From NCBI GenBank assembly GCA_905221605.1, contig CAJNDS010001335.1, positions 510,001 through 536,937 of the forward strand: a stretch of 26,937 bases of DNA. Direction: 5' to 3'. Below the pieces are notes generated by a model. The model ran no database searches and was not told the origin of the DNA. It saw only the letters and a program-made list of their open reading frames with translations. The stretch comes from Symbiodinium natans. Lineage: Eukaryota > Sar > Dinophyceae > Suessiales > Symbiodiniaceae. A program made the position numbers and the translations under genes. This document shows positions 1-10,483 of the stretch, piece by piece (positions within the stretch are counted from its first letter, which is position 1; each line of letters opens with the position of its first letter).

Positions 1-468
1 GAGTTCAAGGAGTGGCTGCAAAATCAGCAGGACCTCGATGTTATCTTTATCCAGGAAACCCACTGGACTACATCCTCCCAGTTTAAAGTCCATGGCTGGA
101 CGGCTGTTTCAGGCGGGCTGCCGGATGAAGAGCTCGTGAGGTCTCCTCCCGCTCAAACATCCCAGCTACCCGAACAGCCAAAGCACAGGCGCTCTGCAGG
201 TGTTCTCACTCTACTATCGCCTAGCATAGACTCAGCGACACTACGCTGGCAGGATCTACACCCAGGCCGTGCTCACGAGGTTCACTGCGAAATCCGAGGC
301 CATCCAGTGCTCCTGCTCAACTGCTACCAGTACACCAAGCAGCGAGGCATGACGGAGCAGGACCACTATGCCACCCAAAGCAAAGTTCTCTCCTCCCTAA
401 GCAAGTCCCTACCAACTTGTCACAGCGCACTGTTCCGGTACTGGCGGGCGACTTCAACTCATCCCTAA
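1..468 (+). pseudogene. APE-type endonuclease, N-terminal part (frame 1)
   Basis: Reading frame 1 is open from the first base to the TGA-free end at 466-468 (TAA). Near the start it contains IFIQETHW, matching the catalytic Glu-containing QE(T) motif of apurinic-endonuclease-like LINE endonucleases, and later HPVLLLNCYQYTKQ, which fits the conserved strand before the 'NxY' motif. The next expected motif, GDFN, lies in frame 3 (447-458), so frame 1 probably stops being the true frame around 400-420 and its last residues are out of frame. The cause is either an indel in the element or an assembly error. A hairpin repeat at 124-161 is read in frame as VRSPPA. The N-terminus lies outside the window. 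Confidence 0.7.
124..161 (+). repeat. Hairpin repeat HP1, inside the LINE endonuclease
   Basis: The loop GTGAGGTCTCCTCCC is at 136-150. The left arm gatgaagagc (124-133) faces gctcaaacatc (151-161); gagc/gctc pairs perfectly and gatg/catc closes the outer end. It is translated in frame as VRSPPA. Confidence 0.75.
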
Positions 469-3400
469 AACCAAATCCCCCCTTTGTAGGGGGAGTGGTG
501 CCAGCAGGATCTTCTAAGCACAAGCCGGTTCAAAAGCAGTTCCAGAAGTTTCTTCAGCGAAACTCCCTAGTTGCGCTTAACACATGGCAGGGACGCAAGG
601 CAAACACCTTCATCTCGCCACAGGGCAGCTCCCAGATAGATTTCATCTTGACCTCCAAATTCTACGCTGCTCAGCTGGCCCGCAAAGTGTGTGTCCTCAA
701 AGACTTTAAGCTGGGAGCATGGCGTAAAGGTGGCAAACACATGCCACTCAGGACGGCAGTACCCCTCAAGAAGGTCTGGAGACACCCGTTCTCGACCAAA
801 ACTCAACCGGCAGTCCCTTCCAAACAAAAGTCCCTACTGGCTCACCATGTTAGACAAAACACTCCTCTGGCCCAAACCCTGCGGGAGCAAGTTGCACAGG
901 ATGTCGACAAACTCCGAGCGCAGAAGAATGGCGAGCCTCTTCACCCTGATGAGGTCAACGAGCTTCTTCTCGAACACGCCAAGACTTTCCAGCCGAGGGA
1001 CCCAGAAGAAGGCAGCTCGGACGCAGCTCCGACAGCACAACCTCTGTGGCGGCTTCACAACCATCGGCAGACTGCACTGCGGAACCTAAAACGTGAGGAT
1101 GACGTCATAAATAAGATGGCTCGCACCGAGCACCTCAAACAGGCTCAGCGCTCGCTGGACGAGGCAGCCAAGGCACATGCCCTCCAGATAAAGAATCAGG
1201 CCCGAGAAAGAACTCATCGAACTTTGACAGAGATTTCTGAGAAGGTCAAACGAGATCCACATGCGGCATATCGCTCCTTAAAGCATGTAGCTCCTTGGTC
1301 TCCTGCACCAAGAGTCTGCCTTAGATCGCCATGCGGCCGCATCCTAACTGAGCCTGAGGGACTGGCAGAGTTAAAGAGACATAGTCTTTCCATCTTCTCC
1401 TCGCATCCCCCCCTAGCTAGTGGCGTAGGCCAAGCCTTGCCCAAGCTGGACAAAAGTAGTCTGTCCAAAGGCATAGCCTCTATAAAGCCGGAAAAGGCAG
1501 TACCGCAAGGATCTGCCCCCGCATCCATGTACCGCCTTTGTGCTTCCACTGTGGCCAATAACTACTGCGACTATCTCGAAGCGGTGCCTCCGCCTCCCGC
1601 TCCGACCCATCAGGCGTGCGAGGTCACCTCCTGCCAAGGGAAGCGCGAGCCTCAGCATAACACAGCACCACTGAATCCAGCTGAGCCACCCTCGCTGCCC
1701 ATAACGGCCAAGTCAGCAGACCTTAGCTTCATACCCAAGCCCTCTAAACCAGCCTCTAAGCCGGAAAACTTGCGACCGCTGGGCATCATTAGGCCAGATG
1801 GCAAAGGAATAGCCTCTGAGGCTAGGAGAAGGCTCGACCCCCTCTTTAAGAAGGCCCACTTTGCTTCCCCTCAATTTGCCTACATTCCAGGACGCGGTAT
1901 CGCCGATGCCCAACTCCGGGTAATTGGCCACGCAAGGCGCGTCCGTGCCATGCTTCGATCCCGAGCACCAGACAGATTCTGCACTCCCAAGCGCACGAAG
2001 GGCAAGCCGGACCTAATCGGAGGCTTCACCTTCTCACTAGATCTCTCTCAAGCTTTTGACAAAACAAGCAGAGAGGCTCTTTTGCGCTCACTAATTACTT
2101 ACGGAGCCTCACCCGAAGACGTCGAGCTGGTTGCATCCCTCCATAGGGAGGCCCAGTATAATCTGCGCTATGGACGAAGCCAGGAAACAGTAACCTCCAC
2201 AAGAGGTATAAAGCAAGGATGCAAACTGGCCCCCTCCCTCTTCTCCCTGGTCATCACGGAGGCGTTCCGGCTTATGGCCACCCACATAGGGTTCCCTCCC
2301 ATACAGCAGTTCCTCACAGGCTTCGCAGATGACCTCGTCATTCACCGAGACATCCACAACTGGTCTGATCTCTATGCGGCTCATGACATGGTTAGACTGT
2401 TACTGCACTACCTGCAAGAAGCCGGACTAGAAGTGAATTACGCCAAGTGCAACATCATGGTCAAACTGGCAGGTCGCCACGCACAGCAGGCCAAGAAGCT
2501 CTTCAAGTCACAGGAGCTTCGCTCAGGCCGAAAGGTCACGGTCTGGAATATAGATGCACCAGAGCAGCCAAGACGGCCAATTCTGCTTTCGCATTCCTCA
2601 GTTCTTCCCCCTCTCCCCTCTCTTCCTTCCTTCGAGCTGGTAGACTCCTTCAAGTATCTAGGAGTCATGGTCAGCTACTCAAACCCGGAAGATCTTACCT
2701 ATTCCTTAAGACAAGAGAGAGCGGCGAAGAAAAAGCAGACAGTGCGCAAATTCATTCACAATAAGCGCAGGACAAAAACCGCATCTAGGCTGCTTGTCTG
2801 GAGAGCCACCGTCTGGTCCACGGCCACTTTTGGCCTGGAATCCGTTGGTCTCTCAGGTAGGCGGGCAAGGGCTCTCCGCTCATGGCATGCCAGACAGGTG
2901 CGTGCGGTAACGCACAACCCTGTGCATAAGACTCGTGAAACTACAGCAGCGCTTTTTGCACGTCTGAAACTTGTCTCTCCCATTCAGCAGCTTCATGATC
3001 GCTCCGCCCAGCGCCTAGACTCTCTCCGCAAGCGCCGGAATGCAGCCCCAGCGAGTGAGGTCACCTCCTGCTCAACATCCACACCGGCCAACGCGAGCTC
3101 TCCGCTCCACACTCAGTCCGGCGCCTGGCCACGTGAGGATATCTTAACTATTCCCTCCACCCTGCAAACGGCGGAGGAAATTGTAGCCTCTTACAGCAAG
3201 CTGCTCAGGGAGGCCGACAATGACCCTTCTCCGGACGTGCCCATGCACACATGCTGTGGCAAGGTATTTCGTACTGCGGCGGGCCTGAGAACACACCGGA
3301 CAGTCAAGCATCCGGCTCCTGTTCCGCCGCCCCTTGAATTCTCACGCCTAAAGCACTCCGTGGGAGGCCTGCCTCAATGCTCGCACTGCCAGGCGAAATT

Positions 3401-4089
3401 TAAAAACTGGCATAATCTACAACAGCACGTAGAGCGCAGAGTCTGCCGACAGGCTGGTTTCAAGCTTTCTAGACCTGAGGCGGCCACTCAGGCTGACGAA
3501 GCTCCTTCCAAGGCGAGTGAGGTCTCCTCCAGCCAGGAGCTCGTGCCCTCGTCAGACTGCCGTGCTACTGCCGCACCCTCGGTCCAGCTTACCTTGCAGA
3601 TGGACACAGTGCCCCTCATTTCGCGCATGCGCACCGGACTGCTGCAACAGGCCGGAACCCAGACCTTCTTCGAGCTCCTCACCGGCCACCTTGGCCAGCA
3701 ACTCACCAGGACCTGCCTGCTCTGCGACTCGTGGATAGCCTCCACGACAAAAATAGCCTTCCACCTCACAAAGAAACACGGGGCAGAATGGGACTCTTAT
3801 AAGGCCTCTGCGGGGAATAACACCTCTAAGATGTATGTGCTGACCCGCCTGTCACCCTGTCCTGCCTGTGGAGTGAAAGTGGAGAGCGCCCCCCGACACA
3901 CGAAGCAGTGCCCGGTCATTCAGCAATTACAACTCTTCTTCTTTCTGCACCCTGATGCCCCTCTTTCCAGAATGCACTCGTCCCTCCAACACACTCAGCT
4001 CTCACATCTCTCGCCTCCCACCTCTGGGGCTGGCGCGTCTCCTCCTGCGGTCCCTACCCCCGGGCAGAGCACGACAACATCACACCAAC

Positions 4090-4170
<81 letters not shown>

Positions 4171-4316
4171 ATTCACATTTTATTATTATTATTATTATGT
4201 TCATTCTTATTCTCCTTCTTATTAATTATTATTACTATTATTGTTATTATGGTGAAAACTATTTTTATTGTTATTATTGTTATAATATATGTATACATAA
4301 ATACATATACATATAA
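417..4316 (+). CDS. LINE polyprotein, copy 1: endonuclease C-terminus, reverse transcriptase, zinc fingers
   Basis: The frame opens with the endonuclease motif GDFN (447-458), followed by IDFILTS and GKHMPL, which resemble the C-terminal endonuclease motifs. The reverse transcriptase spans about 1690-2700. Its motif A is FSLDLSQAFD with the Asp codon at 2040-2042, motif B is GIKQGCKLAPSLFS, motif C is FADD at 2322-2333, and FKYLGV follows. Four Cys/His clusters are seen: CCGKVF...HRTVKH (about 3249-3311), CSHC...HVERRVC (about 3378-3447), CLLC...HLTKKH (about 3714-3779) and CPAC...HTKQC (about 3858-3911). Homology to copy 2 ends at 4089; beyond that the frame only translates the (TTG)n tract as poly-Leu and AT-rich DNA. 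The true start lies upstream in another frame, so the TTG at 417 is not a real start. Hairpin repeats at 1618, 3055 and 3517 are read through in frame. Confidence 0.85.
1613..1635 (+). repeat. Hairpin repeat HP2, between LINE endonuclease and RT
   Basis: The loop GCGAGGTCACCTCCT starts at 1618. The arms are short (ggc/gcc). It is translated as CEVTSC and falls in the linker between the endonuclease and the RT. The equivalent site in copy 2 is at 11958. Confidence 0.65.
3050..3072 (+). repeat. Hairpin repeat HP3, between LINE RT and zinc fingers
   Basis: The loop GTGAGGTCACCTCCT is at 3055-3069, with short arms agc/gct. It is read in frame as SEVTSC, after the RT/thumb region and before the first zinc finger. 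The equivalent site in copy 2 is at 13395. Confidence 0.65.
3501..3540 (+). repeat. Hairpin repeat HP4, between LINE zinc fingers
   Basis: The loop GTGAGGTCTCCTCC begins at 3517. Arm gctcct (3501-3506) pairs with aggagc (3535-3540), and ggc (3512-3514) pairs with gcc (3532-3534), leaving a bulge. It is read in frame as SEVSSSQ. The equivalent site in copy 2 is at 13857. Confidence 0.7.
4090..4170 (+). repeat. (TTG)27 microsatellite at the LINE truncation point
   Basis: An 81-nt uninterrupted TTG tract starts at the base where copy 1 stops matching copy 2. It translates as poly-Leu, poly-Cys or poly-Val on the + strand and poly-Asn or poly-Gln on the - strand; none of these is a gene. Confidence 0.97.
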
Positions 4317-4520
4317 ATACATATATATATGTATATATATATATATATTTGGGGGGGGGGGGAGGGGGGTTGAGGTTTTGTGGTTTTGAGTTTTTGTTGG
4401 GTTTTTTCTTGTTTTTTTTTGGAGTTTTTTGGGTTGGAGGGGGGGTGAGCCAAGGAATAGACACTGAAAACGCAAGGAACACTGGGTTTGTCGGATGGGC
4501 AACCAGCAGCCGGAAACACT
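4171..4520. repeat. AT-rich and G/T-rich simple-sequence block
   Basis: This block contains (ATT)n-type stretches (about 4178-4275), (TA)n with ATAC variants (about 4278-4350), a G-tract (about 4351-4368) and T/G-rich runs to about 4445. A short non-repetitive piece of about 70 bases follows before the telomere-like array. No gene is supported. Confidence 0.85.
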
Positions 4521-4708
4521 AAAACCCTAAAACCCTAAAACCCTAAAACCCTAAAACCCTAAAACCCTAAAACCCTAAAACCCTAAAACCCTAAAACCCT
4601 AAAACCCTAAAACACTAAAACCCTAAAACCCTAAAACCCTAAAACCCTAAAACCCTAAAACCCTAAAACCCTAAAACCCTAAAACCCTAAAACCCTAAAA
4701 CCCTAAAA
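4521..4708 (-). repeat. (AAAACCCT)n array (TTTTAGGG on the - strand)
   Basis: About two dozen nearly perfect 8-nt units (AAAACCCT) form the most regular telomere-like block of the region. TTTTAGGG is the Chlamydomonas-type telomere unit. The array then degrades into AAACCCT variants up to about 4765. Confidence 0.93.
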
Positions 4709-5398
4709 CCAAAACCCTAAAACCCTAAACCCTAAACCGTAAACCCTAAACCCCAAAACCCTTAAACCCTAAAAACTTCGAAACTCCTGAAAGCCTTAAA
4801 GCCCTACACCCTCGACCTCTTCACCGCCTTGGCCCCCATGCTCAAACGCCCAAACCCTAAACCCTAAACCCTTAACCCTTAACCCTTAAACCCTACACCC
4901 TAAACCCTACATCTTTGCAGGCAGAGCCCTAGGGCCCCCTTGCATGAGTACGTTTCACCACCTCCATGAGGGTCTTGGGGTTTAGAGTTACAGGGGTTCT
5001 AGGGTTTAGGGTTTAGGGTTATAGGGGTTCTAGGGTTTAGGTCTAGGGTTCCAGAGTTGTTGGTTTTTTTGGGTTTTTTGGGATATAGGGTTTTAGGGTT
5101 CTAGGGTGTTATAGGGTTCTAGGGTATTATAGGTTTCTAGGGTAGTATCGGGTTATAGGGTTTCAAGTCAGGTTATGGTGTTTGGGGTCATCCCTATTTA
5201 AGTCTACGCATTGCAGTGCGCAGTGTCACCGCATTTAGGCAGCATGCCAGCGAACGAGCGGTTGCAGCCGATGCGTTTCGGAAAAGAGTAACCCTAAACG
5301 CTAAGCCCTAACACCAAACCCTAACCCTAAACCCCAAACCCTAAGCCGAAGCCCTACCTAAAGCCTAGCCCTACTTGGAGGTTCATGGTACTTAGTAA

Positions 5399-5502
5399 CC
5401 AATTATAACTGTACTTATAACTGTACTTATAACTGTACTTATAACCATATTAGGGCACTTGAGGGGCGTTTATAAGTGGGATATAAGTACAGTTATAATT
5501 GG
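5399..5502. repeat. Fold-back (inverted repeat) element with 21-bp arms
   Basis: The left arm at 5399-5419 (ccaattataactgtacttat plus a) is the exact reverse complement of 5482-5502. Inside, the unit actgtacttataa recurs three times at a spacing of about 12-13 nt. The element sits alone among telomere-like repeats and has no coding capacity. It resembles a small fold-back or MITE-like element. Confidence 0.8.
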
Positions 5503-6187
5503 CCAATACGTACCCCCAAACCCCAAACCCTAAACCCTAAACCCTAAACCCTAAACCCTAAACCCTAAACCCCAAACCCTAAACCCCAAACCCTAAACCC
5601 TAAACTCGGGTGTCCTAGAGAATTCAGCCAGGAAGCCACGGATCATGGTCGTTTAGGGTCATTTGGCGATCCCCAGTCTTTTCTTCCACGTAGCCTTTGT
5701 GCCAAAGGCCTAGGGCCTAAACCCCAAACGCCCTAAACCCTAAATCCTAAACCCTCAACGCCCTAAACCCTAAACCCTAAACCCTAAACCCTAAACGCCC
5801 TAAACCCTAAACGCCTTAAACCCTAAGGGAATCCCTCCCTTCAGGGTTTCAGGGTTTCAGGGGCTTCGGGCGGCCTAAACCCTAAACCCTAAACCCTAAA
5901 CCCTAAACCCTAAACCCTAAACCCTAAACCCTAAACCCTAAACCCTGAACTTAGGGTATTTAAAGCGGGGTTAGGGTTTAGAGTGTAGGGTTCAGGGTTT
6001 AGAGTCTAGGGATGCTGGACACAACTCTGTAAGGACTTCGCACCCTCGGTGGTCAAGGGCCTAGGGTTTCAGATTTGTTGGCTACCATACAAACATCAGG
6101 GCTTGGGCTTCTTAAGCCCTAAACCCTAAGCCCTAAGCCCTAAGCTCTAAGCCCTAAGCCCTAAATCCTAAACCCTAAATCCTAAAC

Positions 6188-6280
6188 CCTATAAACCCTA
6201 TAAACCCTATAAACCCTATAAACCCTATAAACCCTATAAACCCTATAAACCCTATAAACCCTATAAATCCTATAAACCCT
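6188..6280 (-). repeat. (CCCTATAAA)n array, a 9-nt telomere variant
   Basis: About ten units of CCCTATAAA form a tidy block, equivalent to TTTATAGGG on the - strand. It appears to be a local expansion of a mutated telomere-like unit. Confidence 0.9.
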
Positions 6281-7070
6281 CAGCTTCAGCTGCATGCCCT
6301 TATGAAGCGGGGAAGATGTGTGACTTAACTTCGGGGATCATCTGGGTATATCCCTGGTTTCTCTGGGAAACCGCAGTCTCCCACCTGCGGTTCAGGGTTA
6401 GGGCTTCGGGTTTTTAGGGTTTTGTGAAAGTTCGCATGCCCTCCAAAACCCTCACCCACCCCCCCCCTGTCTCAACTACAACCGAGGAACGATTCCGAGA
6501 AGTCTCAGCTGTTGGGGATTCTGGGGTTGAGGTTCTAGGGTTTCAGGGTGTTCGGGTTTTAGGGCTTCAGGCTCCTAAGCCCTAAGCCCTAAACCCTAAA
6601 CCCTAAACCCCAAACCCTAAACCCTAAACCCTAAACCCCAAACCCTAAACTTTGAACAACTTTTGCCAAGTTGTTGGGTAATCGACCAACCTTCTCCTCT
6701 TGTGGCCGCTTTCCCCACGGCCGGGGGCAGAGGGTTCAAAGGCAGCCGACTTGCCCCCGGCACAATGATGCCTGTGGGCGGCCGGGTCCCCAACAGGGAG
6801 TTTTGTTTAGGGAGTTTAGGGGATTTAAGGGGGGTTTAGGGGGTATAGGTTTAGGGGGATTAGAGGATTTGGGGGGGCTCAGGGGTATAAGTTTAGGGGT
6901 TTAGGGGGGTTTAAGGGGTTTAGGGGGTTTAGGGGGTTTAGGGTGTTTAGGGGGTTTAGGGGGTTTAGGATGGTTTACGGGGTTTAGGAAGTTTAGAGGG
7001 TTTAGGGGGTTTAGGGGTTTTAGGGGGTTTAGGGGGTTTAGGGGGTTTAGGGAGTTTAGGGGGTTTAGGG

Positions 7071-7520
7071 TTTCGCGATTGATTGTTTCGGCTGTAAAAA
7101 CTCTGAGGGTTCAGGGATTTAGGGCTTAGGGTTGAGGGTTGAGGGTTGAAGGTGCAGGTTTGAAGGTGCAGGTTTGAGGGTTGAGGGCTTGTGCAGGGAG
7201 GGCTTCGGGCTTGGGATTTTTTGAGGACTACCAAGTAATCCTTAGGGTTTGGCGTTTGGGGGCTCCTATATTCCAACTATACGAACCTGTTATGTATCGT
7301 GGTGTTCCCGCTGAGGGTCTTGGTCCTGGGTTCCCTGAGAAAGCAACCATCCCTTAGACGGGTACCACCCTAAACCCTATGCCCGAAACCCTAAATTTAA
7401 GAGCCTCCGGCTCAAGCCGCCGACCCCGCTGGAGCATAGTTGAGACCCGCTCGCATGGAAGATCATCCCCGGCAGAGTTCTGTGAATCGTTTGGGGGGGG
7501 GTAGGGGGGTGTGCAGCTTA
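7071..7520. other. Mostly unique spacer without a supported gene
   Basis: The stretch starts with GGTTGA/GGTGCA-type degenerate repeats (about 7125-7195) and continues as non-repetitive sequence with occasional CCCTAAA-like remnants. A G-tract lies near 7492-7508. ORFs here are short, repetitive or lack recognisable features, and I support none of them. Confidence 0.6.
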
Positions 7521-7621
7521 AATAGGGTTTATTTGGAAGCTGGCACTCGTGTTCACAAGAGGAAAAAAGGCCCCAAAACGTATACTTATTTACAAGAGCC
7601 AACTTCCAAATAGACCCTATT
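7521..7621. repeat. 101-bp fold-back element, MITE-like
   Basis: The left arm at 7521-7544 and the right arm at 7598-7621 are reverse complements over 24 nt with two mismatches, and the pairing may extend a few bases outward. The 53-nt interior is unique. The arms contain AATAGGG/CCCTATT, close to the neighbouring telomere-like units. No ORF is present. Confidence 0.8.
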
Positions 7622-7639
7622 TTAGGTCCTAGGGGGGGT

Positions 7640-10090
7640 CCCAGGCCTGAATTAAATATGAAGGCCCCGATTTAAATATGAATATTTAATTCGGGAGCTT
7701 CATATTTAAATTATTTAATTCGGGCCCGGGAATTAAATAATTTAAATAATTTAAGTAATTTAAATAATTTAAATAATTTAAATCCTGGAGGGGGGGGGGC
7801 GGGCCTCCTCCCGCAGGAGGAATTAAATAATTTAAATATGAAGGCCCCGCCCAAATTTAAATAGTAAATTTAATCGGAGGGCCTTCATATTTAAATTTTA
7901 ATTTTCCTGCGGGAGGAGGCCGGCCACCCCCCCAACTCGTCAAGGATTTTTTAACATATTTAAATATTTTTTTTAAATTATTTAATTTCCGGGCCCATCT
8001 GTTTTTTAAATAATTTAAATATGAGGCCACGAGTTAAATATGACTATTAATTCGGGAGCTTCATATTTTTTTAAATTAGTTTGAATTCGGGCCCGGGAAG
8101 TAAATAATTTAATATTTAAATCCTGGAGGGGGGGGGCCGGGCCTACTCCCGCAGGAGGAATATTAAATAATTAAATATGAAGAAGAAGCCCCGAATAAAT
8201 ATTAATAGTTAATTCGGGGCCTTCATATTTAAATTATTAATTATCCTGCGGGAGGAGGCCGGCCCCCCCCCTCCAGATTTAAAATATTTAAATATTTAAA
8301 TTATTTAAATTATGTAATGCCGGGCACGATTTTAAATAATTTAAATATGAAGGCCACGATTTAAATATGAATATTTAATTCGGGAGCTTCATATTTAAAT
8401 TATTTAATTCGGGCCCGGGAATTAAATAATTTAAATAAGTTAAATAATTTAAATCCTGGAGGGGGGGGGGCGGGCCTCCTCCCGCAGGAAGAATTAAATA
8501 ATTTAAATATGAAGGCTCCGAAATAAATATTAATATTTAATTCGGGGCCTTCATATTTGAATTATTTAATTCTTCCTGCGGGAGGAGGCCCGCCCCCCCC
8601 CCTCTCACAGATTTAAATATCAATTGATGTTAAATTATTTAAATTATTTATTCCCGGCCCGATTTAAATAATGTTTAAAAATATGAGGCCACGATTTAAA
8701 TAGAATATTTTAGTCGGAGCTTTCTATTTAAATTTTAATTCGGGCCGGGAAATTAAATATTAAATAATTTACATAATTAAATAATTTAAAAAAATTTAAA
8801 TCGGAGGGGGGGGGGGGGCGGGCCTCCTCCCGCAGGAAGAATTAAATAATTTAAATATGAAGGCCCCGAATTAAATATGAATATTTAATTCGGGGCCTTC
8901 ATATTTAAATTATTTAATTCCTCCTGCGGGAGGAGGCCCGGCCCCCCCCCCTCCAGGATTTAAATTATTTAAATTATTTAAATTATTTAAATTATTTAAA
9001 TTATTTAAATTATTTAAATTACTTAAATTATTTAAATTATTTAAATTATTTAAATTGTTTAATTCCCGGGCCCGATTTAAATAATTTAAATATGAAGCTC
9101 CCGAATTAAATATTCATATTTAAATCGTGGCCTTCATATTTAAATTATTTAAATCGGGCCCGGGAATTAAATAATTTAAATAATTTAAATAATTTAAATA
9201 ATTTAAATAATTTAAATAATTTAAATCCGGGAGGGGGGGGGGCCGGGCCTCCTTTTGCAGGAGGAATTAAATAATTTAAATATGAAGGCCCCGAATTAAA
9301 TATTCATATTTAAATCGAGGCCTTCATATTTAAATTATTTAATTCCTCCTGGGGGAGGAGGCCCCCCCCCCCTCCAGGATTTAAATCATTTAAATTATTT
9401 AATTCCCGGGCCCGATTTAAATAATTTAAATATGAAGGCCACGGTTTAAATATGAATATTTAATTCGGGAGCTTCATATTTAAATCATTTAATTCGGGCC
9501 CGGGAATTAAATAGTTTAAATAATTTAAATAATTTAAATAATTTAAATAGTTTAAATAATTTAAATAATTTAAATCCGGGAGGGGGGGGGGCCGGGCCTC
9601 CTTTTGCAGGAGGAATTAAATAATTTAAATATGAAGGCCCCGAATTAAATATTCATATTTAAATCGAGGCCTTCATATTTAAATTATTAATTCCTCCTGG
9701 GGGAGGAGGCCCCCCCCCCCTCCAGGATTTAAATTGTTTAAATTATTTAAATTATTTAATTCTCGGGCCCGATTTAAATCATTTAAATATGAAGGCCACG
9801 GTTTAACTTTAAATAATTTAAATATGAAGGCCACGATTTAAATATGAATATTTAATTCGGGAGCTTCATATTCAAATTATGTAAATCGGGCCCGGTAATT
9901 AAATAATTTAAATAATTTAAATAATTTAAATAATTTAAATAATTTAAATAATTTAAATCCTGGAGGGGGGGGGGCCGGGCTTCCTCCCGCAGGAGGAATT
10001 AAATAATTTAAATATGAAGGCCCCGAATTAAATATTAATATTTAAATCGGGGCCTTCATATTTAAATTATTTAATTCCTCCTGCGGGAGG
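7640..10090. repeat. AT-rich satellite made of alternating long palindromes
   Basis: About seven units, marked by G-tracts near 7790, 8126, 8460, 8806, 9233, 9582 and 9964, repeat with a spacing of about 335-430 nt. Each unit holds two palindromes. One runs from CCTGGAGGGGG through GGGCCTCCTCCCGCAGG and AATTAAATAATTTAAATATGAAGGCCCCG to a centre near AATATTAATATT, then back in reverse complement to CCCCCTCCAGG. The other is centred in the sequence between CCCGGGCCCG and CGGGCCCGGG. Arms vary by runs of (AATTTAAAT)n. Some units (about 7925-8120 and 8600-8800) are degraded by indels. There is no coding capacity. Confidence 0.9.
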
Positions 10091-10098
10091 GCCCCCTC

Positions 10099-10440
10099 AA
10101 TCAGCTTCATCATCATCATCCTCATCCTCATCCGCGTCATCATCATCATCTTCATTATCGTCATCATCTTCATCATCTATCATCATCATCTTCATCATCT
10201 TCATCATCTTTTTTCATCATCCCCATCATCTCTCTCATCTCCACGGTTGTTTCAATATGTTTCATATGCATCCTTGACATCAATGATCCAAATCAGCTTC
10301 ATCATCATCTTCATCATCTTCATCATCTTCATCATCTTCATCATTTTCATCATCTTCATCATCTTCATCGTTTTCATCATCTTCATCATCTCCATCATCT
10401 TCATCATCTTCATGATCTGCTTCATCTGCTTCATCCTTCA
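10099..10440. repeat. TCATCA/TTCATC microsatellite blocks
   Basis: Two blocks, about 10103-10225 and 10290-10440, consist of CATCAT/CTTCATCAT units separated by about 60 nt of unique sequence. On the - strand they translate as Asp/Glu or Met/Lys runs. These are simple repeats, not genes. Confidence 0.92.
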
Positions 10441-10483
10441 TCTGTTTCTTATGTTTCATTGCTTCTTGGGGCCCAGGAGGGCC

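Larger units (their letters stand above)
1..4089 (+). mobile_element. LINE-type (non-LTR) retrotransposon, copy 1, truncated at both ends
   Basis: This stretch encodes, in order, an APE-type endonuclease, a linker, a reverse transcriptase and several Cys/His zinc fingers, which is the layout of a non-LTR retrotransposon. The 5' end is cut by the window edge. From 1598 to 4089 it matches 11938-14429 at a constant offset of 10340 nt, so there is no net indel. Similarity stops exactly at 4089, where a (TTG)n tract replaces the zinc-finger/protease continuation seen in copy 2. The coding frame shifts once near 400-420. No target-site duplication or poly(A) tail is visible. The copy is probably inactive because it lacks the 3' end. 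Confidence 0.85.
4709..7070. repeat. Mosaic of degenerate telomere-like repeats in both orientations
   Basis: CCCTAAA runs occur at about 4855-4910, 5288-5345, 5520-5606, 5710-5825, 5874-5946 and 6577-6650. TTTAGGG runs on the + strand occur at about 4977-5110 and 5950-6010, and a G-rich TTTAGGGG(G) form fills about 6800-7070. Short unique pieces lie in between. The orientation flips repeatedly and genes flank both sides, so this is interstitial or subtelomere-like DNA and not a chromosome end. The apparent ORF at 6671-6904 is repeat translation. Confidence 0.88.

Noticed and set aside
4090-4316. Poly-Leu C-terminal extension of LINE copy 1 and poly-Asn/Cys ORFs
   Set aside because: This is translation of (TTG)n and AT-rich microsatellites beyond the point where homology with copy 2 ends.
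4521-7070. True chromosome end (telomere)
   Set aside because: Repeat units are mixed and inverted several times, and coding DNA lies on both sides.
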